A stretch of 64,000 nt of DNA from Pyropia yezoensis (Eukaryota > Rhodophyta > Bangiophyceae > Bangiales > Bangiaceae), in contig CM020618.1 of NCBI GenBank assembly GCA_009829735.1, positions 20,569,346-20,633,345 on the forward strand. The letters run 5' to 3'. This document shows positions 31,201 to 40,273 of the stretch, in pieces. The position numbers were made by a program, and so were the translations under genes. The stretch's first letter is position 1. Each line of letters opens with the position of its first letter. The notes below the pieces were generated by a model. The model had not been told where the DNA came from, made no database searches, and saw nothing but the letters and a program-made list of their open reading frames with translations.

Positions 31201-32282
31201 TGGGTAGCTCTCATGAGTCCCAATTGACCATCCCACAACTTGTGATATTGGTCCAAGAGGCGTTCAACTTGAACCCTCAACCTGGGGGGAACACCCTCCA
31301 TGTTCACATGGGGCCGAGGAGAGGTGGCCGACTTGGCTTGATGCTTCTCCTTTCCGGACTTCGGGTCGCTACTTGCGCCCGCGTTGAGGGTGACCGCTAC
31401 TACCGGTCCCTCATGTTGGTCGATATAGCCGAACTTGGCTCCCGACTTGAAGTACTTGGGCGTCGGACTCAGGTTCATCACCTGGATCCTCCACGGGACT
31501 CCGGCTTTGGAGTCCATCGTGCCAAGGGCAACATGCACTTGGTGCTTGCGAGCAAGACGGGGGTGAGGGTGCACCAACCCGTTCCCCGTATAATCAGTTA
31601 CAACGTCAACGTGCGCCACCGAGTTGGGGGGCAACGTGACTTTACGGGCTAGACGCAGGGTAGCAGTAGACCCTTCCCTCACAGAGCAAACAGGCTTCGA
31701 CTGTGAGACTGTCACAGGAGCCACAGACTTTCCCTTACCAAGGATGGGGATAGTCTCCCCATTCATCAACTTGACCCAGTACTCGGGGCCACAGATCAAA
31801 GGCACTTGTGTTACGACATAAGGGGTACCCAGAAGCAGGGGTACCGATATATTCTCAACTACACCATAGGTCACGTCGACCTCATGGGTCCCCAACCTAG
31901 TTGGTAGGGTCACGGCACCAACGATGGGAAGTACCCCACCATTGATGTCAATCATATGGTCAGCCTTGGACCTCCAGCGTTGGAGCTTCACCTCCTTTGG
32001 TAATAGCGACTTGCGTATCAAGGAGGCTCCTGACCCGGTATCAAGTACGATACGGGCACAACAGGCGCGGCCGGGGGCAAGTTGCACCCGTCCAGCCACC
32101 TGGAAGTTCTCACCTGTCAGCACCGCGATGACCCGACGTGGGTTTACGTTCTTGGGGAGTCCTACCCGAGGTGGGCGGACTCCCTTAGGTCGCCGCAGTA
32201 TCCGGCACGGTTGGTTCGTCCTCCTGGCCCACTTGGCCGAGGCTGCCGTTGTGAGCTTCGGACGACCAGCCCCAACGGTCAT
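28299..32282 (-). CDS. pol: Pol polyprotein, 1327 aa, uninterrupted
   Basis: The best Pol copy in the window. Domains by residue: retropepsin with DTGSG at 81-85; reverse transcriptase from ~405 to 590 with YLDD at ~524-527; RNase H ~665-770 (LDVDAS, ELEGLAVV, CDHRAL); integrase H2C2 zinc site ~895-935 and DD35E core with Asp965, Asp1025 and Glu1061; a GPY/F-type segment (KGPYQVLRTDGRRF); and a chromodomain at ~1264-1320 (VRWFGYKAKDCTWEYVEDL). The chromodomain places it in the chromovirus branch, whose members target integration to chromatin. The start ATG overlaps the gag stop in ATGA. The only stop is the natural one at 28299-28301. Confidence 0.96.
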   Translation of the reverse strand: MTVGAGRPKLTTAASAKWARRTNQPCRILRRPKGVRPPRVGLPKNVNPRRVIAVLTGENFQVAGRVQLAPGRACCARIVLDTGSGASLIRKSLLPKEVKLQRWRSKADHMIDINGGVLPIVGAVTLPTRLGTHEVDVTYGVVENISVPLLLGTPYVVTQVPLICGPEYWVKLMNGETIPILGKGKSVAPVTVSQSKPVCSVREGSTATLRLARKVTLPPNSVAHVDVVTDYTGNGLVHPHPRLARKHQVHVALGTMDSKAGVPWRIQVMNLSPTPKYFKSGAKFGYIDQHEGPVVAVTLNAGASSDPKSGKEKHQAKSATSPRPHVNMEGVPPRLRVQVERLLDQYHKLWDGQLGLMRATQHRIELKPGAPPIRQQPYRGGPRSRALVKEQVARMEALDVIEASNAEWASPVVIVPKVDGTPRFCIDYRKLNESTVKDSYPLPRMDDCLDSLGEANVFSTLDCNAGYWQIPIAPEDRHKTTFTCHCGTYQCKRLPFGLCNAPANFQRAMDMILAGVRWQICLVYLDDIIVFSRSPEEHIGHLGQVFKLLADAGVSLKASKCHLFTQEVEYLGHVVRPGRLSVNEENLRAIRKAQYPRTQTQMRSFLGMCNVYRRFTKGFAKVAKPLNELVSSTLPKNLPPPSRVEQESFETLRDLLLKPPILATPRLGGHYILDVDASDDQLGCVLLQQQPDKEYLPVGYFSKGLNSAEKNYGVTELEGLAVVWAVTSLLHYLEGEKFLIRCDHRALQFIFKTDCTNTRLNRWRVRLAPFNFDIEYRPGRQHALADGLSRVPTEGLDTNPVDEDIPIVGVVTRSGQALNPEAPGNKKYLPLSLDEVVKAQAEDPFCKSERDILDTVVETRFFLGDDGLLMRRGVFQGTEQLVVPASLKDSILEREHNAPTGGHLGSSKLYQTLRTRFYWPSMVVDIYSWVAACTSCAQNRLMERRPSTAMLLFPAKEPFAALAMDILGPLPVTEEGNQYLLVICDRFTKLTRAIPLAEITAMSVVSAFLDHWVAAYGIPDSTLSDNGPQFASVLFQGVLDMLGVKANYATPYHPQTNGQVERFNKTIVRQLRHYVSEHVKTWDQYISILTTAYNSQVHSSTGEVPLAFVTPRRVRSIAVRRSLPTGEGSGSTSTPTESKAEFAARLEHLIPKVRAEMDKAQKRYKRTFDKKVRNAKHVPEQGDWVLVHSHTPTGGKLVLQTKGPYQVLRTDGRRFTIESDDGVRTVNGQDVVKVARPPAGDPAWARALEAWRLPSLPAAKQGPQEYVFDKFIDHGWDEDTDRLMLRVRWFGYKAKDCTWEYVEDLPAEKVRAYCARNGIDPNSPPST

Positions 32283-34225
32283 TCGTTTCCCGCCGACTTC
32301 GCGTCCGAATCTGAGGGCGGGGAGGAAGACGACGAGTCCGAGGACGACGTGTCCGCCTCCTCCGCCGAGGGTGTGGCGACCGCGACGACCGGTCGAGACC
32401 CACCCTCGCGGCGTGAACGTACTTCGTTCGTAGCCGACTTTTTACTCGCATTCCTAACAAGTTGTTGGATGCGTTTACTCAACTTGGGGCAGTCATATGC
32501 CCAGTGTCCATCGGAGTTGCAGTTCCAACACCGATGGTCAGTTCCCGGAGGGGTCTTCCCAACTGGGGAAGACGAAGAGGTACCCTGGGAAGTTCCCACG
32601 GCAGCTACCACCCTCTCCTTGCGGATTCGGCGAGCCTCTCTCAACTCTCTGGCTTGGCGCGCCTCCTCCCGTTCCTTGGCCAACTCGGCCTGACGCTCCT
32701 GGCGTTGTTCCTCCCGCAACTTGCGGTAGGCCTCGCCTCTGCGATAGGCGAACCTGGCCAACTCGGCCAGGGTCGCCCGGGCAGTGTTATGCTCCCGGGT
32801 CTCCATCCGGACTGACCAATGGAGTCCCTCCACAAACCGACTCTTCACTACAGCTTGTGGATGAAGAAACCCACAGAGATTGTTGAGATTACGGACTCGC
32901 TCCGCAAAGGACAACTCGTCCTCCGCCTCTTCCTGATGGGCTTGCGTAAACTCCTCGACTTGAGAAGCCAACGCTGCCTCATCAACCATGGCTCTCAACA
33001 ACCAGTTGACGAGCTCCAAATAGGACGTCACCTCCCCAGCGCCTCCACTTGAGGAGCTGGGCATGACAGACATAAGTTCTGTCCGCAGGTCTCCCTTCGT
33101 AAACTCCTGTAGCATGTAAAAAGCCATGCCTTCACTTATGGCATTGTCGTCACAGGCTTTTGTGAAACGACGTAGGAACTCAAAGACACGGAGGGGGGGA
33201 GTTCCATCCCACTCCGCTCTGTGCCCAAAAGAATGAAGTGCATTCTTCTTGGCACGGCCCATAGCTCGGGCCTGGTCAGGACCATACGCCACCGACTTGT
33301 TGTGGAGGGCGTAGGTCTCACAGTCAAAGATCCGCTGGTAGACCGGGTTGGCTACCTGAATCTTGGGCGGCACCTCACGTTGAGGGAACAGCCGCTGTGG
33401 CACTGGGGTAAGTCCACCCTCAGTGCCTGTAGTCTGGTACGGCGAGCTTGGTGTAGCCGCCGGCGTTTCCGAGGGGAACTCCCCCATGAAGGGCGTACGC
33501 CCCACCGCGTATGGTGTGGCTCCTTCGTTGGGAGTCACAGGTGTCGCCCCCAGTTCGGGGCGACCCGAGGTAGGCGTCAGGAGAGATTCCCCCTGCGCCT
33601 GTGGGCTCGAAAGCCCCAATCCGGTCTGGACATTAAGGCCATCTGGCAAACTCGCCACAATCTGATTCAGAATAGTACTCGTCATCGTGACCACCAGGTC
33701 CGGCAAAGTCTGCCGCAACACATTGGTCGCCTCCCGACGGACAGTTTCCGCGAGGAGTGGATTGACGACTCCAGTTGAGTCTCGGTCCGCCTCCGGGAGT
33801 CCACCTGAGGGGTAACTACGTTCCTCAGGGGTCTCAACCGGGGGCCTGGGCGCGCGCCCATCGCCGACCAACGGAGGTCCGCCGTCCTCCGAAAGCCTAG
33901 TTGGCGACGGCTCCAAGCCAAAGTTGGCTCCAACCCGAGTGGATCCCGCGGGGACAGTCCTCACCCCTTGGGACGTTCCCGTTGAGTATACCACACGGTG
34001 GCCAGACTTCGGCCCACCCACATCAGAAGTGTCACCCGAGTGAACTCCCGTCTGAGTCGGGGTGGCCTGTTGCCCGCCTGCACTTCCAGTCCTGCTGGCT
34101 TGAGGGACCTCTAGTCCCTCTGCGACCCCAGGTAAACCCACCTGTGTCTCACCAGTATTCAAAGGCACTGAAGTACGTGCGTCACCCGTGTACTCCCCGG
34201 ACGACGGGGGCTCCGAGCTAGCCAT
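32279..34225 (-). CDS. gag: Gag polyprotein, 648 aa, uninterrupted (copy 2)
   Basis: Start at ATG 34223-34225 (MASSEPPSS). Long Gly/Pro/Thr-rich N-terminal half, helical capsid-like middle, Glu/Arg-rich segment, one CCHC zinc knuckle (CWNCNSDGHWAYDC, near residue 566) for nucleic-acid binding, then an acidic Ser tail (SSSDSSSSSPPSDSD). Differs from copies 1 and 3 by scattered substitutions. The stop overlaps the pol start by four bases. Confidence 0.94.
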   Translation of the reverse strand: MASSEPPSSGEYTGDARTSVPLNTGETQVGLPGVAEGLEVPQASRTGSAGGQQATPTQTGVHSGDTSDVGGPKSGHRVVYSTGTSQGVRTVPAGSTRVGANFGLEPSPTRLSEDGGPPLVGDGRAPRPPVETPEERSYPSGGLPEADRDSTGVVNPLLAETVRREATNVLRQTLPDLVVTMTSTILNQIVASLPDGLNVQTGLGLSSPQAQGESLLTPTSGRPELGATPVTPNEGATPYAVGRTPFMGEFPSETPAATPSSPYQTTGTEGGLTPVPQRLFPQREVPPKIQVANPVYQRIFDCETYALHNKSVAYGPDQARAMGRAKKNALHSFGHRAEWDGTPPLRVFEFLRRFTKACDDNAISEGMAFYMLQEFTKGDLRTELMSVMPSSSSGGAGEVTSYLELVNWLLRAMVDEAALASQVEEFTQAHQEEAEDELSFAERVRNLNNLCGFLHPQAVVKSRFVEGLHWSVRMETREHNTARATLAELARFAYRRGEAYRKLREEQRQERQAELAKEREEARQARELREARRIRKERVVAAVGTSQGTSSSSPVGKTPPGTDHRCWNCNSDGHWAYDCPKLSKRIQQLVRNASKKSATNEVRSRREGGSRPVVAVATPSAEEADTSSSDSSSSSPPSDSDAKSAGNE

Positions 34226-34324
34226 GTTGGCTGACGATCCGTATGACACGGTCCAAGACCACCGTTCCTCTGAGACAGAGGGCCCCCTACACCCGGGTGC
34301 ACCCGGAGGTAAAGCTTACCTCTG

Positions 34325-34342
34325 TCCCCTGCTGCTCCACCA
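34325..34342 (-). promoter_or_regulatory. Primer-binding site, copy 2
   Basis: Minus-strand TGGTGGAGCAGCAGGGGA, two bases inside the LTR end, identical to copies 1 and 3. Confidence 0.8.
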
Positions 34343-34344
34343 AA

Positions 34345-34813
34345 TGTGGCAAAAACCACATGCACACACGGCACCCAAGTTGGGGCGGTGTGCAAGGGCT
34401 GCCTCCCGTGTCGGGGGAACCGGAAGAAGTGCAAGTCGCACACACTCTGTCCCTGTTGTGGGGCAAACCCCCCACGGACAAACAAGAGGATGGTGTGTGG
34501 TCCAACAGTTTCTTGGTCGGGACGGGGACGCAGGGCCAAGCCCCGCTGTCCCTCCCCTTATCCCCCCAGGGTCCACTCAGAATCTCGCCACTCAGAATCT
34601 CCCACCCCAGCACCTGCCCACCGGGCCACACGAAAAATCAAGACGATAAATGCAGAAAACCCTCAAATCCAAGTTGGATTTACTACTAAGCTAACTATCC
34701 CAAACTTAGGGAATATGGACCCAAATGCAGGGGGAGGAACGGATCAGGCTAGTGGCCTGCCGCCCCTTGCATGGCACGTGTTGCCCCCCTACCTGGGGGT
34801 CAATACTGCCACA
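34345..34813 (-). repeat. 5' LTR, copy 2 (469 bp, intact ends)
   Basis: The minus strand starts TGTGGCAG at 34813 and ends TTTTGCCACA at 34345, giving perfect 7-bp terminal inverted repeats TGTGGCA/TGCCACA. Outside lies host sequence GCCCCCATCC. Confidence 0.95.
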
Positions 34814-34835
34814 GCCCCCATCCCCCACCGCCCTC

Positions 34836-34985
34836 TCCACCGTGTGCCGCGCCCCTTCCCTTCCCCCACCTCTCCCTTTCTTTGTTGTGCCGCGCCCTCT
34901 ACCCCATTCCCGACCACCCTCTCCACGGTGTGCCGCGCCCCCTCCCTTCCCCCACCCCTCCCCCCCCCCTCCCCCCCCACACCCC
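34836..34985 (+). repeat. ~80-bp tandem duplication of C/T-rich sequence
   Basis: CCCTCTCCACCGTGTGCCGC near 34837 and CCCTCTCCACGGTGTGCCGC near 34916 are followed by matching CCCTTCCC(T)TCCCCCACC blocks. Lies right beside the LTR of copy 2. Confidence 0.7.
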
Positions 34986-35580
34986 CCGCAGCTGGTGGCG
35001 GCCAAGGCGGCGGGTTGTGTGGTGTTCGCGGCGGGACCGGCGCGTTTGTTTTGAACCGCTGCGGTTGTGGGCGGAGGGGGGGGCATGAGGAGGGGCGAGG
35101 GGGGGGAGAGTGTGGGAGGGGTGGGGTGGAGGATCGGCGGCCGGCCGGGGGGGAGCACGGGCGCGGCGGCTCTGTTGGGGGAGGGGGGCAGGTCGCGCTA
35201 GCACCGGCGGCGCGGTTTCTTTAAGCCGCGCCGCCGCCGCTGCTGGTGGGCCGCCCCCGAGCCGCGCCCCCACCCCACGGCCGCTGATTCTCTGCAGTGC
35301 CTTTTTCCCCTCTTCCCCCCCCCCCCCCCCCCTCCACCGCAGGTGGGTACGTTGTGGCGTCGACCGGACCGGTGCGTTTGTTGTGGGGAGGGCGGGGCGT
35401 GAGGAGGGGGCGTGAGGAGGAAGGGAGAGTGTGGGAGAGGTGGGGTGGAGGATCGGCGGCCGGCCAGGCGGGAGCACGGGCGCGGCGGCTCTGTTGGGGG
35501 AGGGGGGCAGGTCATGCTATCACCGGTGGCGCGGTTTCTTTAAGCCGCGCCGCCGCCGCTGCTGGTGGGCCGTCCCCGCC
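34900..35580 (+). repeat. Dispersed repeat B, ~319-bp unit in tandem upstream of the helicase gene
   Basis: GGATCGGCGGCCGGCC occurs at 35131 and 35450 (319 bp apart), each followed by GAGCACGGGCGCGGCGGCTC and then by GCGGTTTCTTTAAGCCGCGC (near 35211 and 35531). Each unit also has a C-run and a CAG|GTGG-like segment. A diverged single copy is at 22757-23140. The block GCGGTTTCTTTAAGCCGC can form a hairpin (GCGG/CCGC arms). This may be promoter or 5' untranslated DNA of the helicase gene. Confidence 0.75.
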
Positions 35581-35671
35581 CAGACGTTGGGAGGTGGCGG
35601 CGGCTGGTGCGACAGGCGGCACAGCCCGCAGGTGTGGGGCGGCAACGAGGCCGGTGGGGCCGCTGGCGGCG

Positions 35672-38600
35672 ATGGCGGTCACACCACCGACGGCCGAGCC
35701 GGTGGGTGGCCCGGCGGCCGTGTCGGCGGGCGCGGTGTCTGGAGCGGAATCTGTCGCGTCGACGGTGGTCGTGCCCGCCGCGTCGGCGTCGGTGGTGGCT
35801 GACCCGGTGACCGGGCCGGCGGGTGTGGAGGGTGCAGTGCCGACGGTCGTGGCTCCGGCGGCTCCGGCCGAGCCGCCGCCCGCGTCGGCTGGCAAGTCAA
35901 CGGCGGCGTCGGCCGAGGCGTCGGCGGTCTCGCCGGCCGAGCCGGCCGTCGCGGTGTCGGGCACGTCGACGGCGGCGTCGGCGGGCAAGTGGACGGCGGC
36001 GGCGGACGCGGTGCCCGTCTTGTCGGCGGGCGCGCTGCCCGGGACGTTGGCCGCGTCGGCCGCGCCAGCGACTATGGCGCCGTCCGCGCCAGCGGGTGCG
36101 GTGTCTGTCGTGCCGGCGGGCGCGGTGCCCAGGACGATGGCTGCGTCGGAGCGCGACCCAGTCGTCGATTCGGCGGGCGCACTGCCGGCCGCGTGGGTGG
36201 CTGTAGTGCCGGCCGATTCAGTGACTGACACGGTGTCCGAGCCGGCGGATGTGGCCGCGCCGCCAGCCGGCTCGGCGGCGGTCGTACCGGCCGAGTGGGT
36301 GGGCGCAGTGCCCATCGCGTCTGCAACTGAGCCGTTGGCGCGGCAGCAAGGGGTGCCCGTTGACGTCGACGAAATTGTACCGCTGCGGACGGGCCGGTGT
36401 GCCCCCAGAATGGCGGACGAGCCGGTGGTGGAGATGCAGGACGTCACAGGCCCGGAGGTGGTGCCAGCGGTAACGGAGGCGGCTGCGGCGGTTGGCACCT
36501 ACCAGTCAGGGGTTGCGGTGGCCAGGCGGGCACATATCACGGGTGCCCTCGGACTGGTGCATGAGTGCGACGCCCTCTTTGCTCGGGTCGGCCCTCGGGA
36601 GACGACCCAGGCCGAAGCCCTGTGTGTGATCCAGGCCACGTCGACGCTTCTTCGTACGGAGCAAGGTGTGCAGGTTGCCCAGGCCGCTGTTGCCCACCTG
36701 TCCCACTTGTATCTGCCACACGCAGGCGACCCGGTCGTGGCACGACAGATGGCAACCGCCGCTCGACATGCCCTTCGTGGCCCGGGTTTGGCAAATCTGC
36801 CTTGCGACAACCTTGAGGCACTCGTGGACATGTTTGTCCTCCCCGTCATGGTTCCTGACGTGTGGCGGACAAAAACAACGATCCACCGCCTGGCGGTGCG
36901 GGCGGCGGCGGTGGCGGAGCCCACACAGATGCTGGTGACCGGCCGGTCTGGGCGGCAGCGGCTGCGTCTCACCGCCCCTGGTGGCCCTGCCGTCCCGGCC
37001 TTGGGCGGCCCTGGGGGCCCTGCGGGTCCGGCTGCGATGACGTCTTCCCGTTCATTGGCATTGACCCCCCCCCGCGCGGACTTTCGACACCCTAGGGCGG
37101 ACGAGCCGCCGGCGTCGCTTCCCCTGCAAGATGTGCATGTTGTAGCGGACGCTGGCAGGGGTGGTGGCCAGGAGCTTGCCCACTTCAGCCGCGAGATGGT
37201 CGCTGCTGTCGGCGCCGTCTGCTCGAAATGGCTGCGCGAGCACGGGCCGCTGGCCGATTCTCCTTCCTGGCCGCAACAAGTGCGGTTTTTCCGTACCGCC
37301 TGGTCCATGGGCGTCTGGCCACCCGAGGCCCAGCGCTTCCTGCTCGACGCATGTGCGACAGACACTGCCACCGTGCATCAGGCGGTGCTGGCTGGCAAGG
37401 GTTGTGCTGGAGCGCTCCAGCGGCCGTTAAAACTGCACACCCGCCTGTGGTCGCATTTGGTCGAGTCGGTCTTCGTACCTGCCGTCGTGGAGCGGGGCGG
37501 CGGTGACGACGAGCCTGTCCCGGCCAGTGCGGGCAGCCCTGACGACGTTGCCCTGCTGATGTCCATGCCAAGGACGCTGGCAATGTTGCCGACGGACTTC
37601 TTCGATGCTTTTAAAGCAGTCAAAGCGTGGAGAACGGCCATATGTGACATGGCGGCTTTGCTCTTCCCAACCGTTCTGGGACACCCGGGCGCTGCTGCTG
37701 CTGCGGCCCCGGCTGCGGCCCTGTTTTCACGTTTTGCGAGGGTCACTGCCTCGGACACTGGCGTCGGGTGGCTGGTGGCGCCCAGCTCAAGGTTCCGACT
37801 GTCCGCCCGGGACGTCATCCGTCGCCTAGCCGGTGTGGGTGAGCGGGGGGGCGGTCGGTCTGATTCGTGGTCCGTCATGGACCTGTTGGATACGTGCTCA
37901 CCCGTCCTGCCCGACGGGGGGGGGCGCGGTGACTCCGCCTGCGAGACCACCAGCGCTGCCGCCCCGGGTCCGCCTTGTGGTGGCCCGCGACCTTTTGACG
38001 CCCTGCGCGTCATCCAAGACGCCCTGCACTTGCTGGATGTTAATGCGCGCACTGCTCGTGCGGCTCGTCACTGGAACGGCATCCCCCTGCATCTGTTTGC
38101 CGTAAGTACGGCGTTTGTGCGGGGCGGCCGACAGGTGCTGACGGACGTAAGCGTGGGGCCCCCGGCTGCGGCTGTGGGCTCTCAAGGCGATTCGGACAAA
38201 ATGTCAGAGGGTGGGGCGCTCGCCCGTGTCCTGCACCTGCTCATGAGGCTGGGCATCCACCGAGACGTGTCGCAAGCACGGAGTGTCATCCGCTACGCGC
38301 TCGTCGGGGGCCTCGCCCGATTCGCCGATCCCGCTCGGTGCTCCACCCATTTTGACATCTTGGACGGGGGACACATCGCCCCCGTTGTCAACGAGTGGGT
38401 TGACTCGCTGCCGAGCCTTTGGGTGGTTGCCGTCGGAAACGACAAGGCGGCGCGGTCGCGATACAGCTGGGTGTACTGTGCGGCCATTTACAACCTGGGG
38501 AGTATACCGCTTGCGTCTGGTGTGCGGGCATCTCGGAGGGCGCTGGCCAACGCAGTGATTGCCTGGTTGGCGTCCCCGCCGGGTACGTCGCCCAGGATCG

Positions 38601-40160
38601 GACGAGGTGGGGAGAATACCTCCCAGGCCCTGCACAAGCTGAGGAGTTTGCTCTGTCCGCCTGCCAACCCTGGCAAGCGGGTCAGCCCCCTGGTCGAGCA
38701 ACTTCTTCATCGCATCGACGAATTACTGGGCGGGTCTGCTGCGCCAGAAGATACTGGGGCGGGTGCTGCGCCTGCCGCTGGGGCGGGGGCTGCGCGAGAC
38801 GACGCTGGGGCGGGAGCTGCGCCAGAAGACGCCGGGGCGGAGGCTGCGCCTGCCGCTGGGGGGGGGGCTGCACCTGCCGATGAGGTAGGTGCCCGGTCAG
38901 GTGCCGACAAAGATGGGCGGCCTCCCCCAGCGCCCGATGCGACCATGGCGATTCCGTCCGGTGACCCCGACGTCATTACCATAGGCGACGACACAGGGGA
39001 CGAAGTCCAGTTTGTGTGCTACCTGCCCGCAGTGGCGGTCCCAGACAATGTTTTGGCTGAGCAGGCCGTTTCCCCTGCGTATGATGCGGAACTCCCTAGC
39101 ATCATTTTGTTCGTTGACGACGACGATGACTGGCATGAAGCAGAGAGCGATGGCGTGACTGTCTTCAGTGTGGCCCGGGTGGTCCGGGCCGGCCAACTGG
39201 TCGGGCAGCGGCGGACGTCCTCCGCCACTGGGGCGGCCGCCCATGTGGCAGTAGCTCGGAGTGCTGCCACCTCTGTCGCGACTGTACCTGCCACCTCCTC
39301 CGCGACGGCAGCCGTCCCAAACGAGCCCTCTACGCCCGAGGTTGCTGTTACCGCTGCTGCTCCAGATGCTCCATCGGCGGCGGGTATAGCCACAGGCGCG
39401 GTGAATGCTGTGGCTGTGGGTGCTTGTGGCGTTGGTGGGGCTCCTGCGGGCACGGCGGCCGTGGCCGACGCGGGTGTTGGCGGAGGTGCACCCGCTGAAC
39501 CTGGTACTGCTGCAGCAATTGACACCGCGGGGGTGGCTGCTGTGGGCACGGCAGTGGCTCGGGGGGAGGAGCCCTCTCTTGCTTTGCCTGCAGTTGCAGA
39601 CGCGGGTGCGGCTGTTGTTGGAGGTGGGACTGCCGGCGTAGGAGGCCCTTGTATCGGTTCCCCGGGTGGTGGGGGGGACGCGGCTCCCACTGCTGCACCT
39701 CTGCCCGCGGCGGCGGCGGCGGCGGCGGGGGGTGACGCCAGCCAGGCCAGTCCTCCCACACTGTGTGGCGCGGATGGTGATCGGGTGGCGCTCGGTCAGT
39801 TGACGCTCTGTACGTCCGAGTCTGGGTGGAAGGGTGTCCCAACCCACCTGCGCCCGTCCCCATTGTACGCAAGAGGACCTGGGGGCCACTGGCAGGCCAT
39901 CGTTGTCGCCACCTTGTGCCAGCTCGCCGCCTGCGGTACAGAGGCGGTGGCGCAGTCTATCGAAGGCAGCAATAAGTGCCATGGCGGCGGCGACGGACGC
40001 AGTGGGCGCGTGACCACATCGTCATTGTGCTCACGCTTTGGCGTGGCTCGCATCGACGCGCCCATGACCCTCTCGTCGCCGCAGGGGGGGGGCTCCATCT
40101 TGGACGACCCGCGGGCGTGTCGCATGTGCAACGTGCTCGTGCGTATGCCCGCCCCTCGGG
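35672..40160 (+). CDS. Large helicase protein, first exon (N-terminal region)
   Basis: An open frame reaches back into repeat B, but I take ATG 35672 (MAVTPPTAEPVGG), the first after the repeat. Residues ~1-240 are a degenerate Ala/Val/Pro/Ser repeat. From MADEPVVEMQ (36410) on, about 850 residues have normal, largely helical composition (e.g. LVHECDALFARVG, VWRTKTTIHRLAVRAAAV) but match no domain I recognise. An Ala/Gly/Asp minisatellite at 38741-38882 and a second Ala-rich stretch follow. The end (RACRMCNVLVRMP) is still coding-like, then the frame degenerates. A GT-AG intron of 113 bp (40161-40273) joins it in phase to the helicase core. Probably one Sen1/UPF1-like gene of ~2200 codons. 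Confidence 0.6.
38741..38882 (+). repeat. Coding minisatellite, 24-27-bp units
   Basis: Six imperfect units encoding GAGAAPEDT / GAGAAPAA-type 8-9-residue repeats inside the helicase gene. Units keep the frame. Confidence 0.7.
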
Positions 40161-40273
40161 GTGGTCCCCCCGGTGGGGGCGGCCGCCCTACCGGGGGATC
40201 CGCTGGGCGCCACCACCGCCGCCACAAGGACCGCGGGGAGAGTGTCAAGTGGACCCCACAGACGCCACCCCAG
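40161..40273 (+). other. Predicted intron, 113 bp, GT...AG
   Basis: Starts GTGGTCCCCC and ends CACCCCAG. Upstream reading frame 2 is coding-like to MPAPRG and downstream frame 1 is coding-like from DLCAFWAPEPVGS. Removal of 113 bp (2 mod 3) joins these frames exactly. A frameshift in the C/G runs of the same interval is the alternative. Confidence 0.5.

Larger units (their letters stand above)
27553..34813 (-). mobile_element. Ty3/gypsy retrotransposon, copy 2, gag-pol intact, 3' end missing
   Basis: Minus-strand element: 5' LTR 34345-34813, primer-binding site, gag 32279-34225 and pol 28299-32282 (both open), and only the last third of the antisense gene on the plus strand. At about 27553 the retroelement sequence stops and unrelated coding DNA begins; the 3' LTR and ~2.1 kb of 3' sequence are absent. 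This is the only copy here with both gag and pol uninterrupted. Confidence 0.95.

Noticed and set aside
35512..36498. Long minus-strand Ala/Thr-rich frame (328 codons) opposite the helicase N-terminus
   Set aside because: It is the exact antisense of the Ala/Val/Ser-rich repeat of the plus-strand gene; GC-rich third positions keep the reverse frame open.
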